Assembly (NCBI GenBank): GCA_964564735.1
Contig: CAZMCH010000144.1
Location: forward strand, 1 to 7,686
DNA: 7,686 bases
Origin: CAZMCH01 sp964564735
Lineage (GTDB): Bacteria > Poribacteria > DTPJ01
Direction of reading: 5' to 3'
Below are positions 1 to 5,466 of this stretch, piece by piece. The translations under genes were made by a program, and so were the position numbers. The stretch's first letter is position 1. The number at the start of each line of letters is the position of its first letter. Under the pieces are notes generated by a model. It worked only from the letters and a program-made list of their open reading frames with translations, ran no database searches and was not told where the DNA came from.

Positions 1-352
1 CAAAAACATTCCTAGTAAGCACTAGCTTTGATTCATCATATTTCTTAAAACTTGGTCTGACATAAATATTTGATAATCCAAATTTTCCAGCAAATTCCCT
101 TTGTTTATTGTTATATGATTCATAATAACCGTAATATGTTCCATATTGTTCTTGAAGATAATCTTCAATATAACCAAAATCGTATCGTTCAGCTAACCAT
201 GTTAGGTTTATTGATGAACGAGTATCGCTTTCTGAAAAGCATCTCTTGAAGTCATATATACTTATATTGTCAGCAGGGCTGTTTTCTGCATAGGAACTGG
301 AAAGAGTAGATATTATTAGAGCTATACATAGTATTACTATAATTCTCCTCAT
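1..352 (-). CDS. Secreted Tyr-rich protein of unknown function (C-terminus cut off by window edge)
   Basis: I do not recognise this gene. Reading leftward from ATG at 352-350, the frame stays open for 117 codons to the window edge, so the protein is longer than what is visible. Residues 1-22 form a clear Sec signal peptide: MRR at the N-terminus, a hydrophobic core (IIVILCIALIIS) and a small-residue stretch ending S-Y-A, with likely cleavage after Ala22. The mature part is polar and rich in aromatics. Residues 57-80 contain eight or more Tyr, including the run YGTYYGYYESY. There is one Cys (Cys38) after the signal peptide and no lipobox, so it is probably exported rather than a lipoprotein. 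A GGGAG ribosome binding site (367-363) lies 10 bases before the start. A consensus promoter lies further upstream. It is transcribed divergently from the phosphodiesterase gene. Being an exported protein is well supported; its function is unknown. Confidence 0.75.
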   Translation of the reverse strand, partial: MRRIIVILCIALIISTLSSSYAENSPADNISIYDFKRCFSESDTRSSINLTWLAERYDFGYIEDYLQEQYGTYYGYYESYNNKQREFAGKFGLSNIYVRPSFKKYDESKLVLTRNVF

Positions 353-409
353 CTTTATCACTCTCCCAAGTATGAAAATCAGACCATAACTAGCAACACC
401 TCTACTTTA

Positions 410-438
410 ATTATAACCCAAAAATGCTTTTCTGTCAA
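410..438 (-). promoter_or_regulatory. Consensus sigma70-type promoter for the leftward secreted-protein gene
   Basis: On the minus strand a perfect -35 hexamer TTGACA (438-433) is separated by exactly 17 bases from a perfect -10 hexamer TATAAT (415-410). Transcription would begin near position 403, leaving a leader of about 50 bases before the ATG at 352. Both hexamers and the spacing match the primary-sigma consensus, which predicts strong constitutive expression unless it is repressed. No obvious operator palindrome overlaps it. Confidence 0.8.
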
Positions 439-471
439 ATATGCTCCAGAATCTCCTAGGGCGATTAGCTC

Positions 472-501
472 TTCTCAAATATACAAATCATTTGATATAA
501 T
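472..501 (+). promoter_or_regulatory. Probable extended -10 promoter for the rightward gene cluster
   Basis: A perfect -10 hexamer TATAAT (496-501) is preceded by TG at 493-494, giving the extended -10 form TGATATAAT. The best -35 candidate is TTCTCA (472-477), which matches the consensus at four of six positions with an 18-base spacer. The extended element can compensate for a weak -35. Transcription would start near 508, so the heptamer repeat at 521-555 would lie in the transcribed leader of the phosphodiesterase gene. Confidence 0.55.
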
Positions 502-520
502 ATAAAAGAATATTTAATGT

Positions 521-555
521 GTGATGAGTGAAACTTGATACGTGATGAGTGAAAG
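521..555 (+). repeat. Five-unit degenerate heptamer tandem repeat in the leader
   Basis: The units read GTGATGA, GTGAAAC, TTGATAC, GTGATGA and GTGAAAG with no gaps. The core is GTGA, and the fourth and fifth units repeat the first and second almost exactly, so the same stretch also reads as a 13-base direct repeat (521-533 and 542-554) at a 21-base period. The last unit merges into the AGGAG ribosome binding site (554-558) of the gene starting at 565. No protein frame accounts for the repeat. It may be a short tandem repeat prone to slippage, a binding site array, or an intergenic repeat family. Confidence 0.7.
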
Positions 556-564
556 GAGTATTAA

Positions 565-1302
565 ATGTCCAATGTGGTATTTATAGCTCATCGAGGGGCT
601 TCTGGGCTTGGTCATTCACCGGAAAATACTTTGCCAGCATTCAAAGAAGCAATAGACATAGGCGTTGATTGTGTAGAGTGTGATGTTCATTGCACAAAGG
701 ATGATCAGATTGTAGTTATACATGATGCTACTCTAAACCGAACAACCAACATCAAAGGTAGCATTGCAGATATGACTCTTGATGAAATAAAAAAAGCTGA
801 TGCAGGCTCATGGTTTTCAAGCGAGTTTAAAGGAACTCAAATACCAACTTTGTCTGAACTACTAGCAATAACGAAAGGCAATGTAATTAATGTAATAGAG
901 ATAAAAGCTGAAAATATAACAGAAAAAGTGATCAATGAAGTAGAAAAAATGAAAGCTATTGATGAAGTAATATTACAGTCATTTTCAACACAAACTGTAA
1001 AATCTATTCAGGAAATAAACCCCAAAATTCCTAGAGCGTTACTAATAGGAGGGCAAATTCCAGTAAGAACAATGTCTGGTATAATGTCTTTGATACAGCA
1101 AACTCTTGAGGTAGGTGCTACTACTCTTAATGTTACTAGCAGAATTGTTACCCAAAAGCTTATTAATGAAGCTCATAAAAGGGCTATGAGTATATGGGCA
1201 TGGACTGTTGACGATGAATTAGAGATGAAGAAGCTTATAAAAATGGGTATAGACGGCATAACATCAAACTATCCTGAAAAATTGATCGCACTTAGAAAGT
1301 AA
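565..1302 (+). CDS. Glycerophosphodiester phosphodiesterase, cytoplasmic (UgpQ-like)
   Basis: This 245-residue protein is a complete GDPD-family TIM barrel. It hydrolyses glycerophosphodiesters (deacylated phospholipid headgroups such as glycerophosphocholine) to sn-glycerol-3-phosphate and an alcohol. All family hallmarks are present: HRG with the catalytic His9, PENT at 19-22, the metal ligands Glu38 and Asp40 in VECDVH, the second catalytic pair His53-Asp54, a further ligand Glu112 in IEIK, and the late motifs WAWTVDD and DGITSNYPEKL. There is no signal peptide, which suggests a cytoplasmic enzyme of UgpQ type rather than periplasmic GlpQ. The length is typical for the short bacterial form. 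An AGGAG site (554-558) lies 6 bases before the ATG and supports this start. The stop codon overlaps the start of the next gene by one base (TAATG), so the two are probably translationally coupled. The headgroup specificity cannot be read from the sequence. Confidence 0.93.
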   Translation: MSNVVFIAHRGASGLGHSPENTLPAFKEAIDIGVDCVECDVHCTKDDQIVVIHDATLNRTTNIKGSIADMTLDEIKKADAGSWFSSEFKGTQIPTLSELLAITKGNVINVIEIKAENITEKVINEVEKMKAIDEVILQSFSTQTVKSIQEINPKIPRALLIGGQIPVRTMSGIMSLIQQTLEVGATTLNVTSRIVTQKLINEAHKRAMSIWAWTVDDELEMKKLIKMGIDGITSNYPEKLIALRK

Positions 1303-1940
1303 TGAAAAATATCTTTAAAAGCAGATTGCGAATAGCTTTGCTAACCATTATAGCTTTTGCTCTTTGGACGCTGATAGTTTGCTATCCAAATCCATACATC
1401 TTTATTAGAAATTTTGCCAGATATTTGAATTATCCCGTTGATCCTTCTATTGTTGAGCTAATTAATGAGCCTATACCAGAAGAACCACAACAGATAGATA
1501 AATTCGTAGATAAAATCATTAAATATGAATATGACTGGATTAATTATGGCGTCCCGTGGTATGTTCCAGAGCCAAAAGATGCAGTAATTCGTGGAAAAGG
1601 TGATTGTGAAAGTAGAGCGATGGTGCTTGCAAGCATTTTTTCTGCAAAAGGGATTCCTTATAGCCTCAAAGCCTCGCTTGTGCATATATGGGTTGAATAT
1701 GCAGATAAAAAGCAAAATTCTGCTGAAAATGACGAGGTTTCCTTTATTGGAAAAGTCGATGGCAAATATCGTTTGAGATTACCTGATCTAAGCCAATGGA
1801 AGCATTATATAGACGTAGAAAAAAAGATGCTCTGGGATGCTATGCCAACATACAGAAAAGCCTTTATGCTTTCTGGATGGGGCGCGATTTGTTTAATAAA
1901 CGCTTTTTTATTCATATTTTTTAGAAAAAAAGAAAAATGA
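1302..1940 (+). CDS. Membrane-anchored transglutaminase-like (cysteine protease fold) protein
   Basis: This 212-residue protein has a hydrophobic segment at each end, about residues 11-28 and 188-207. Basic residues lie outside both segments (KSRLR at the N-terminus, RKKEK at the C-terminus). That arrangement predicts both termini in the cytoplasm and the central domain outside the membrane. The central part looks like a compact transglutaminase-like core: GKGDCESRAMVLASIF with the nucleophile candidate Cys102, then LVHIWVEY with His128. The third acidic residue is not clear; Asp144 is one candidate. Such domains can be proteases, amidases or crosslinking enzymes, so the reaction is not assignable. 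The ATG shares a base with the upstream stop (TAATG) and has no good ribosome binding site of its own, which points to translational coupling with the phosphodiesterase. The fold is moderately supported by the Cys and His motifs; the membrane topology is better supported. Confidence 0.72.
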   Translation: MKNIFKSRLRIALLTIIAFALWTLIVCYPNPYIFIRNFARYLNYPVDPSIVELINEPIPEEPQQIDKFVDKIIKYEYDWINYGVPWYVPEPKDAVIRGKGDCESRAMVLASIFSAKGIPYSLKASLVHIWVEYADKKQNSAENDEVSFIGKVDGKYRLRLPDLSQWKHYIDVEKKMLWDAMPTYRKAFMLSGWGAICLINAFLFIFFRKKEK

Positions 1941-1980
1941 AAATCTAAATCAATAATTGCATTAACCTATTATTAATCAA

Positions 1981-1987
1981 AAGGAGG
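1981..1987 (+). promoter_or_regulatory. Strong ribosome binding site of glgC
   Basis: AAGGAGG lies 5 bases before the ATG at 1993 and matches the anti-Shine-Dalgarno sequence fully, which fixes the glgC start. The 52-base gap after the preceding gene (1941-1992) shows no convincing promoter, so glgC is probably read through from upstream. Confidence 0.8.
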
Positions 1988-1992
1988 ATAAA

Positions 1993-3261
1993 ATGCAGTT
2001 TGATGACACTATTGCAGTCATTCTTGGCGGAGGAAAAGGAGAACGTCTATATCCATTGACAAAAGCAAGAGCAAAACCCGCTGTCCCAATTGCAGGAAAA
2101 TTTAGATTGGTAGATATTCCTATTAGCAATTGTATATATTCTAATATAAACCAAATATTTGTATTAACTCAATTCAATTCTGCATCACTTAATAGGCACA
2201 TAGTTCAGACTTATCGATTTGATACTTTTTCACATGGCTATATACAAATACTCGCAGCACAGCAGACTCTTGAGAATTCTGGTTGGTATCAGGGAACTGC
2301 CGATGCTGTCCGACAAAATCTTCAGAGATTTCTCGAAATCAAGCCCAAATATATATTGATATTATCTGGTGATCAATTATATGCAATGGATTACAAAGAA
2401 ATGCTAAAAAATCATATCAATAACAAGGCAGATATAACAGTTGCAGTTATTCCTGTTGGGCGTGATCAGGTAAAGGATTTTGGAATACTAAAGACAGAAC
2501 CAAATGATAGAATTGTCGAATTTATGGAAAAGCCTCAACGTGAAGAAGATATATCTCAAATGGCAATAAATCCAGAAATCCTTGAACAACATGGAATAAA
2601 AGCAAATAACAGGTCCCATGTAGCTTCGATGGGCATTTATATATTTAATACTGGTGTTTTAGCAGATGCAATCGGTGATAGAATGGATTTTGGAAAACAT
2701 GTCATCCCTGATTCAATAAATGATAGAAATGTCTATGCACATTATTTTGATGGTTACTGGAAAGATGTCGGAACGATAAGGTCATTTTACGAAACAAACC
2801 TTGAACTAACAAAGGTTGTTCCGCCATTTGATTTTTATAATGAGAATGCACCTATATATACGCACCCTCGTTTTCTTCCCGGCTCAAAGATAAATAGCTG
2901 TTCGGTTCGAGCTTCGATATTATGTGAGGGTTCTATAATGACTAAATGCTCAATAAGCAATTCAATTATTGGAGTCAGAAGCATAATTAATGAGGATTCT
3001 GATATAGAAAGTTCAATAATTATGGGGGCGGATTACTATGACAAGTTAAAAGATCGATGTGACCCTGAACCATATATCGGTGTAGGAAAAAGCTGCATAA
3101 TAAAAAACGCAATAATTGATAAAAATGCACGAATAGGTTGCAACGTAGTGATAATTAATGAACAAGGCATTAAAGAGTTAAATTCAGATGATTACACTAT
3201 CAGAGATGGTATTGTTGTTGTTCATAAAAACGCGGTGATCCATGACGGAACAGTGATTTAA
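1993..3261 (+). CDS. glgC: Glucose-1-phosphate adenylyltransferase (ADP-glucose pyrophosphorylase)
   Basis: The enzyme makes ADP-glucose and pyrophosphate from glucose-1-phosphate and ATP, the committed step of bacterial glycogen synthesis in the cytoplasm. The 422 residues are full length. The N-terminal nucleotidyltransferase domain shows the signature GGGKGERLYPLT (12-23) followed by RAKPAVP (26-32), the WYQGTADAVRQN loop (99-109), catalytic Asp127 in LSGDQLY, the glucose-1-phosphate lysine Lys180 in EFMEKP, and YWKDVGTI (255-262). From about residue 290 a left-handed beta-helix domain follows. The sequence resembles cyanobacterial and plant enzymes more than the E. coli form: LTQFNSASLNRHI, HPRFLPGSKI, IMGADYYD, IIDKNARIG and GIVVVHKNAVI. 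Lys377 and Lys412 match the two lysines that bind the activator 3-phosphoglycerate in those enzymes. No other glycogen gene lies in the window. A hairpin terminator follows the stop. Identification is firm; the mode of allosteric control is inferred. Confidence 0.97.
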   Translation: MQFDDTIAVILGGGKGERLYPLTKARAKPAVPIAGKFRLVDIPISNCIYSNINQIFVLTQFNSASLNRHIVQTYRFDTFSHGYIQILAAQQTLENSGWYQGTADAVRQNLQRFLEIKPKYILILSGDQLYAMDYKEMLKNHINNKADITVAVIPVGRDQVKDFGILKTEPNDRIVEFMEKPQREEDISQMAINPEILEQHGIKANNRSHVASMGIYIFNTGVLADAIGDRMDFGKHVIPDSINDRNVYAHYFDGYWKDVGTIRSFYETNLELTKVVPPFDFYNENAPIYTHPRFLPGSKINSCSVRASILCEGSIMTKCSISNSIIGVRSIINEDSDIESSIIMGADYYDKLKDRCDPEPYIGVGKSCIIKNAIIDKNARIGCNVVIINEQGIKELNSDDYTIRDGIVVVHKNAVIHDGTVI

Positions 3262-3271
3262 AGTTTATGTT

Positions 3272-3308
3272 TGGGACATGAAACATCATGTCCCATTTTC
3301 ATTTATTT
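3272..3308 (+). terminator. Rho-independent terminator after glgC
   Basis: A perfect 10-base-pair stem, TGGGACATGA (3272-3281) and TCATGTCCCA (3286-3295), closes on the four-base loop AACA. It is followed by a T-rich tail (TTTTCATTTATTTT) on the plus strand, beginning 10 bases after the glgC stop. The tail runs into the last codons of the convergent propeller gene. Read leftward, the same hairpin lies 7 bases past that gene's stop but is followed by AACATAAAC rather than a T run, so it is a weaker terminator in that direction. Confidence 0.8.
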
Positions 3309-4517
3309 TGCCTTTACATCAAGACAAACAAGATCGCCTTCATGGCTTCGGCAGAAAATTTTACCATTTGAAAGAACAGGCACAGTCCAGCAAAGCCCAT
3401 CGAGAACTTTTGCCTTCACAATTTCTTTATATCTATCAGGAATTGCCTCTACAATAGCAAGATCGCCTTTTTCACCTAAGACAATAAGCTTTCCATCAGC
3501 AAGCATAAGAGAGCCTTTTCCTGTCCATCTTTCTGTCCATTTTACTTCACCTGTATTGAAATCAAGACATCTAAGCTGATTTTCGTCAATACCATATAGA
3601 TAACCATTCCATAAAACACTGCTATTAAAATGGTTTCTCATGTTTTTGTTTTTCCATACTTGCGTAAGTTTTTTCCCATCAAATTGATATAATGCCCCAC
3701 CAGTGTTATATCCGGAAGAGATAAAAATATTATCGCCGTATACAATAGGTGTTACTGCATTAACATTATAATCCGTTTTCCATTCTGCATTAGCAACCTC
3801 TTGACCTGTTTTAGCATCATTTATTACAAGACCTAGTGTATTAAAAACTGCTAATAGATCTTTATTACCATGCTTAAAGGCTATCGCTGATGAATACCCG
3901 CCATGATAGTCTTTTGTCTCCCAAATCAAGTTTCCGCTTTTCTTATCAAATGCTATAGTTTTACCAACTGCCAAAACAAGTTTATCATCCATTATTAAAG
4001 GAGAAGATGAAAACTGCCAATCAGGAGCTTTTACGCCAAAATCTGCTTCTACATGCTTGGACCACATGACTTTTCCATCGTTTGCACCTAAACAAAAGAG
4101 ATGTCCTTCTCTGCTTAGAGTATATACGAAATCAACATCTACCGCTGGAGTCGATGCAGGTCCCGGATAGCCAGCACCTTCGGCAACACAAGGGTATGTA
4201 TACTTCCATATTACAGAGCCATCATTTGCATTAAGACAATATATAGTATCTTCTTTATCTATATTTCCAAGCGTGTAAACACGATCTTTGACTACTGCCA
4301 TTGATGAATATCCCGTGCCAACCGAAGCTTTCCATAGCTGTTTTGGTTGACCTGTTGACCAACCAGTTTCTTTTGATATACCATCACGATTAGCACCACG
4401 CCACTGGTTCCAGTCATCTGCCATCAAAGTCTGATAAGATATTAATATGATTCCAAGTAAAAGCACTGATATTGACGATATATTTTTTATTTGCCTTAAA
4501 AATCGGTAAAAACGCAT
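3303..4517 (-). CDS. Secreted PQQ-like beta-propeller repeat protein
   Basis: The start is set at the ATG at 4517 because a perfect AGGAGG (4529-4524) lies 6 bases before it; this gives 404 residues. Residues 1-33 form a signal peptide with a basic N-region (RFYRFLRQIK), a hydrophobic core (SISVLLLGIILIS) and a cleavage motif ending L-M-A before DDWNQWRG. The mature chain is built of beta-propeller blades of the PQQ/quinoprotein type, with recurring units of the form L.....G...W: IYCLNANDGSVIW (92-104), FCLGANDGKVMW (141-152), IAFDKKSGNLIW (188-199), LYQFDGKKLTQVW (276-288), LRCLDFNTGEVKW (315-327) and FCRSHEGDLVCLD (388-400). The DWxQWRGxxRDG mature end is common in planctomycete-type propeller proteins, which are often auto-annotated as BamB or quinoproteins. 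I see no evidence here for PQQ binding or enzyme activity, and a binding or scaffold role outside the cytoplasm is as likely. It lies 125 bases downstream of the isomerase gene. Confidence 0.88.
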   Translation of the reverse strand: MRFYRFLRQIKNISSISVLLLGIILISYQTLMADDWNQWRGANRDGISKETGWSTGQPKQLWKASVGTGYSSMAVVKDRVYTLGNIDKEDTIYCLNANDGSVIWKYTYPCVAEGAGYPGPASTPAVDVDFVYTLSREGHLFCLGANDGKVMWSKHVEADFGVKAPDWQFSSSPLIMDDKLVLAVGKTIAFDKKSGNLIWETKDYHGGYSSAIAFKHGNKDLLAVFNTLGLVINDAKTGQEVANAEWKTDYNVNAVTPIVYGDNIFISSGYNTGGALYQFDGKKLTQVWKNKNMRNHFNSSVLWNGYLYGIDENQLRCLDFNTGEVKWTERWTGKGSLMLADGKLIVLGEKGDLAIVEAIPDRYKEIVKAKVLDGLCWTVPVLSNGKIFCRSHEGDLVCLDVKAK

Positions 4518-4642
4518 TAAATACCTCCTGTTTTTTTGTATAGTTAGAGTCATGATTTCCAATGAATAATTACCACTAAAAACATTGAAATTAGATATGA
4601 ATATTCCCACGATAAGAATATATTGTAGATTTTATTGGCAGG
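4518..4642 (-). other. Intergenic gap between isomerase and propeller genes
   Basis: These 125 AT-rich bases separate two co-oriented genes. The only clear signal is the AGGAGG ribosome binding site at 4529-4524. A TATACA sequence about 20 bases before the ribosome binding site could be a -10 element, but no good -35 hexamer stands at the right distance. I see no terminator hairpin after the isomerase stop. The propeller gene may therefore be read from the upstream operon or from a weak promoter of its own. Confidence 0.5.
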
Positions 4643-5443
4643 TTATAAAGTTTCTGTTATCTTTTCAAGCCACTCCCTAGTTTTCCATGCCCTTTCGTTA
4701 ATGTCGCCAAGTTCAGTGCCTCCAAGACATTCAACATGAAGCGGTCCTGAGAAACCAGCTTTTATAAGCTTTCCAAGCACAACCGGAAAGTCAACCAATC
4801 CTTCTCCGGGTAAAATCCAAACATCAGGATTCCCATCATCTTTTATTATACAATCTTTTATAATACAAAATGTCACAAAATCCGCCACATCTTCAACATC
4901 ATTTTCTGGTCTAAGTTCGCCTTTTGTATAATATATGATATTTCCGGGGTCATAGCAGATTCGGAAGGCGTTACTACTTACAATTTCAATGGCATGAGCA
5001 AGGTCACGACCCGTCAAACCTAGTCCACCATGAGGCTTAAGCAGGATTTCCATTCCTTTTTCCTCTGCATAAGGGGCGCATTCCCGCATAATATCAAAAT
5101 ATTTGCTATACAAGTCCTTATTCTCTGTTCCACCGTTCATTAGCCATTTACAGCCAAGTTTTGCATTGGCATCAATCAATTTCCTATAATCTTCGATTGC
5201 TTCCTCAACACCCAAATCTAGTCTTGGACTACTTATAAGCATAGTTGCATTAATTTCATTTTTCTTGACTATCTCAACTGCTTTAGCGATTTCCTCATCA
5301 GAACTAGCTGATGTTACCGCAGCATGTCCTTCATTAAAGTAAACAGAAACTTCCTCATATCCCGCATTAGATATTGATTGACATGCCTGATCAAATGACC
5401 ATTTATCCCATGGGCGTGTTGTTGCTCCTAATTTTAATTCCAT
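4643..5443 (-). CDS. Sugar phosphate isomerase/epimerase family protein (AP endonuclease 2-like TIM barrel)
   Basis: This 266-residue cytoplasmic protein has the xylose isomerase-like TIM-barrel pattern: an N-terminal MELKLGATTRPWDKW strand, MEILLKPHGGLGLTG (131-145), FRICYDPGNIIYY (160-172), a KD motif near 196-202, LPGEGLVDFP (211-220) and GPLHVECLGG (233-242). Enzymes of this fold interconvert ketoses or aldoses, or act on inositols. In characterised epimerases the metal is held by Glu, Asp, His and Glu. Here the first Glu is replaced by Lys136 and the His of the usual HxKD motif by Ile, while Asp165 and Glu238 remain. The substrate and even the metal dependence are therefore open. An in-frame five-residue duplication (CIIKD twice, 193-202) sits at that altered site. 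GGGAGGT (5457-5451) lies 7 bases before the ATG. It follows the DNA polymerase gene by 23 bases, consistent with one operon. Confidence 0.87.
   Translation of the reverse strand: MELKLGATTRPWDKWSFDQACQSISNAGYEEVSVYFNEGHAAVTSASSDEEIAKAVEIVKKNEINATMLISSPRLDLGVEEAIEDYRKLIDANAKLGCKWLMNGGTENKDLYSKYFDIMRECAPYAEEKGMEILLKPHGGLGLTGRDLAHAIEIVSSNAFRICYDPGNIIYYTKGELRPENDVEDVADFVTFCIIKDCIIKDDGNPDVWILPGEGLVDFPVVLGKLIKAGFSGPLHVECLGGTELGDINERAWKTREWLEKITETL
4838..4867 (-). repeat. 15-base in-frame tandem duplication inside the isomerase gene
   Basis: Two adjacent 15-base units (4838-4852 and 4853-4867) are identical except for one base. On the coding strand each encodes Cys-Ile-Ile-Lys-Asp, giving CIIKDCIIKD at residues 193-202. 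The near identity suggests a recent slippage duplication. It preserves the reading frame and falls on the segment that normally carries the metal-binding HxKD motif of this fold. Confidence 0.85.
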
Positions 5444-5466
5444 TGCAGTTACCTCCCGTTAATTGT

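Noticed and set aside
449..475. CCTAGG palindrome and partial inverted repeat in the divergent region as an operator
   Set aside because: The symmetric part is only six bases with four-base outer matches, which is expected by chance in 212 bases.
1458..1715. Open frame antisense to the transglutaminase-like gene
   Set aside because: Low-complexity, Phe- and Asn-rich translation with no ribosome binding site, lying wholly opposite a gene with recognisable motifs.
1941..1980. Possible hairpin or promoter between the transglutaminase-like gene and glgC
   Set aside because: The AATAAT/ATTATT pairing is short and AT-only, and no -35 hexamer stands at the correct distance from TATTAT.
3271..3579. 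Plus-strand open frame after glgC
   Set aside because: It begins within the terminator hairpin and runs opposite the conserved propeller coding region.
4518..4610. Upstream GTG start for the propeller protein at 4610
   Set aside because: A perfect AGGAGG precedes the ATG at 4517, and only that start puts a proper signal peptide at the N-terminus; the upstream 31 residues would bury it.
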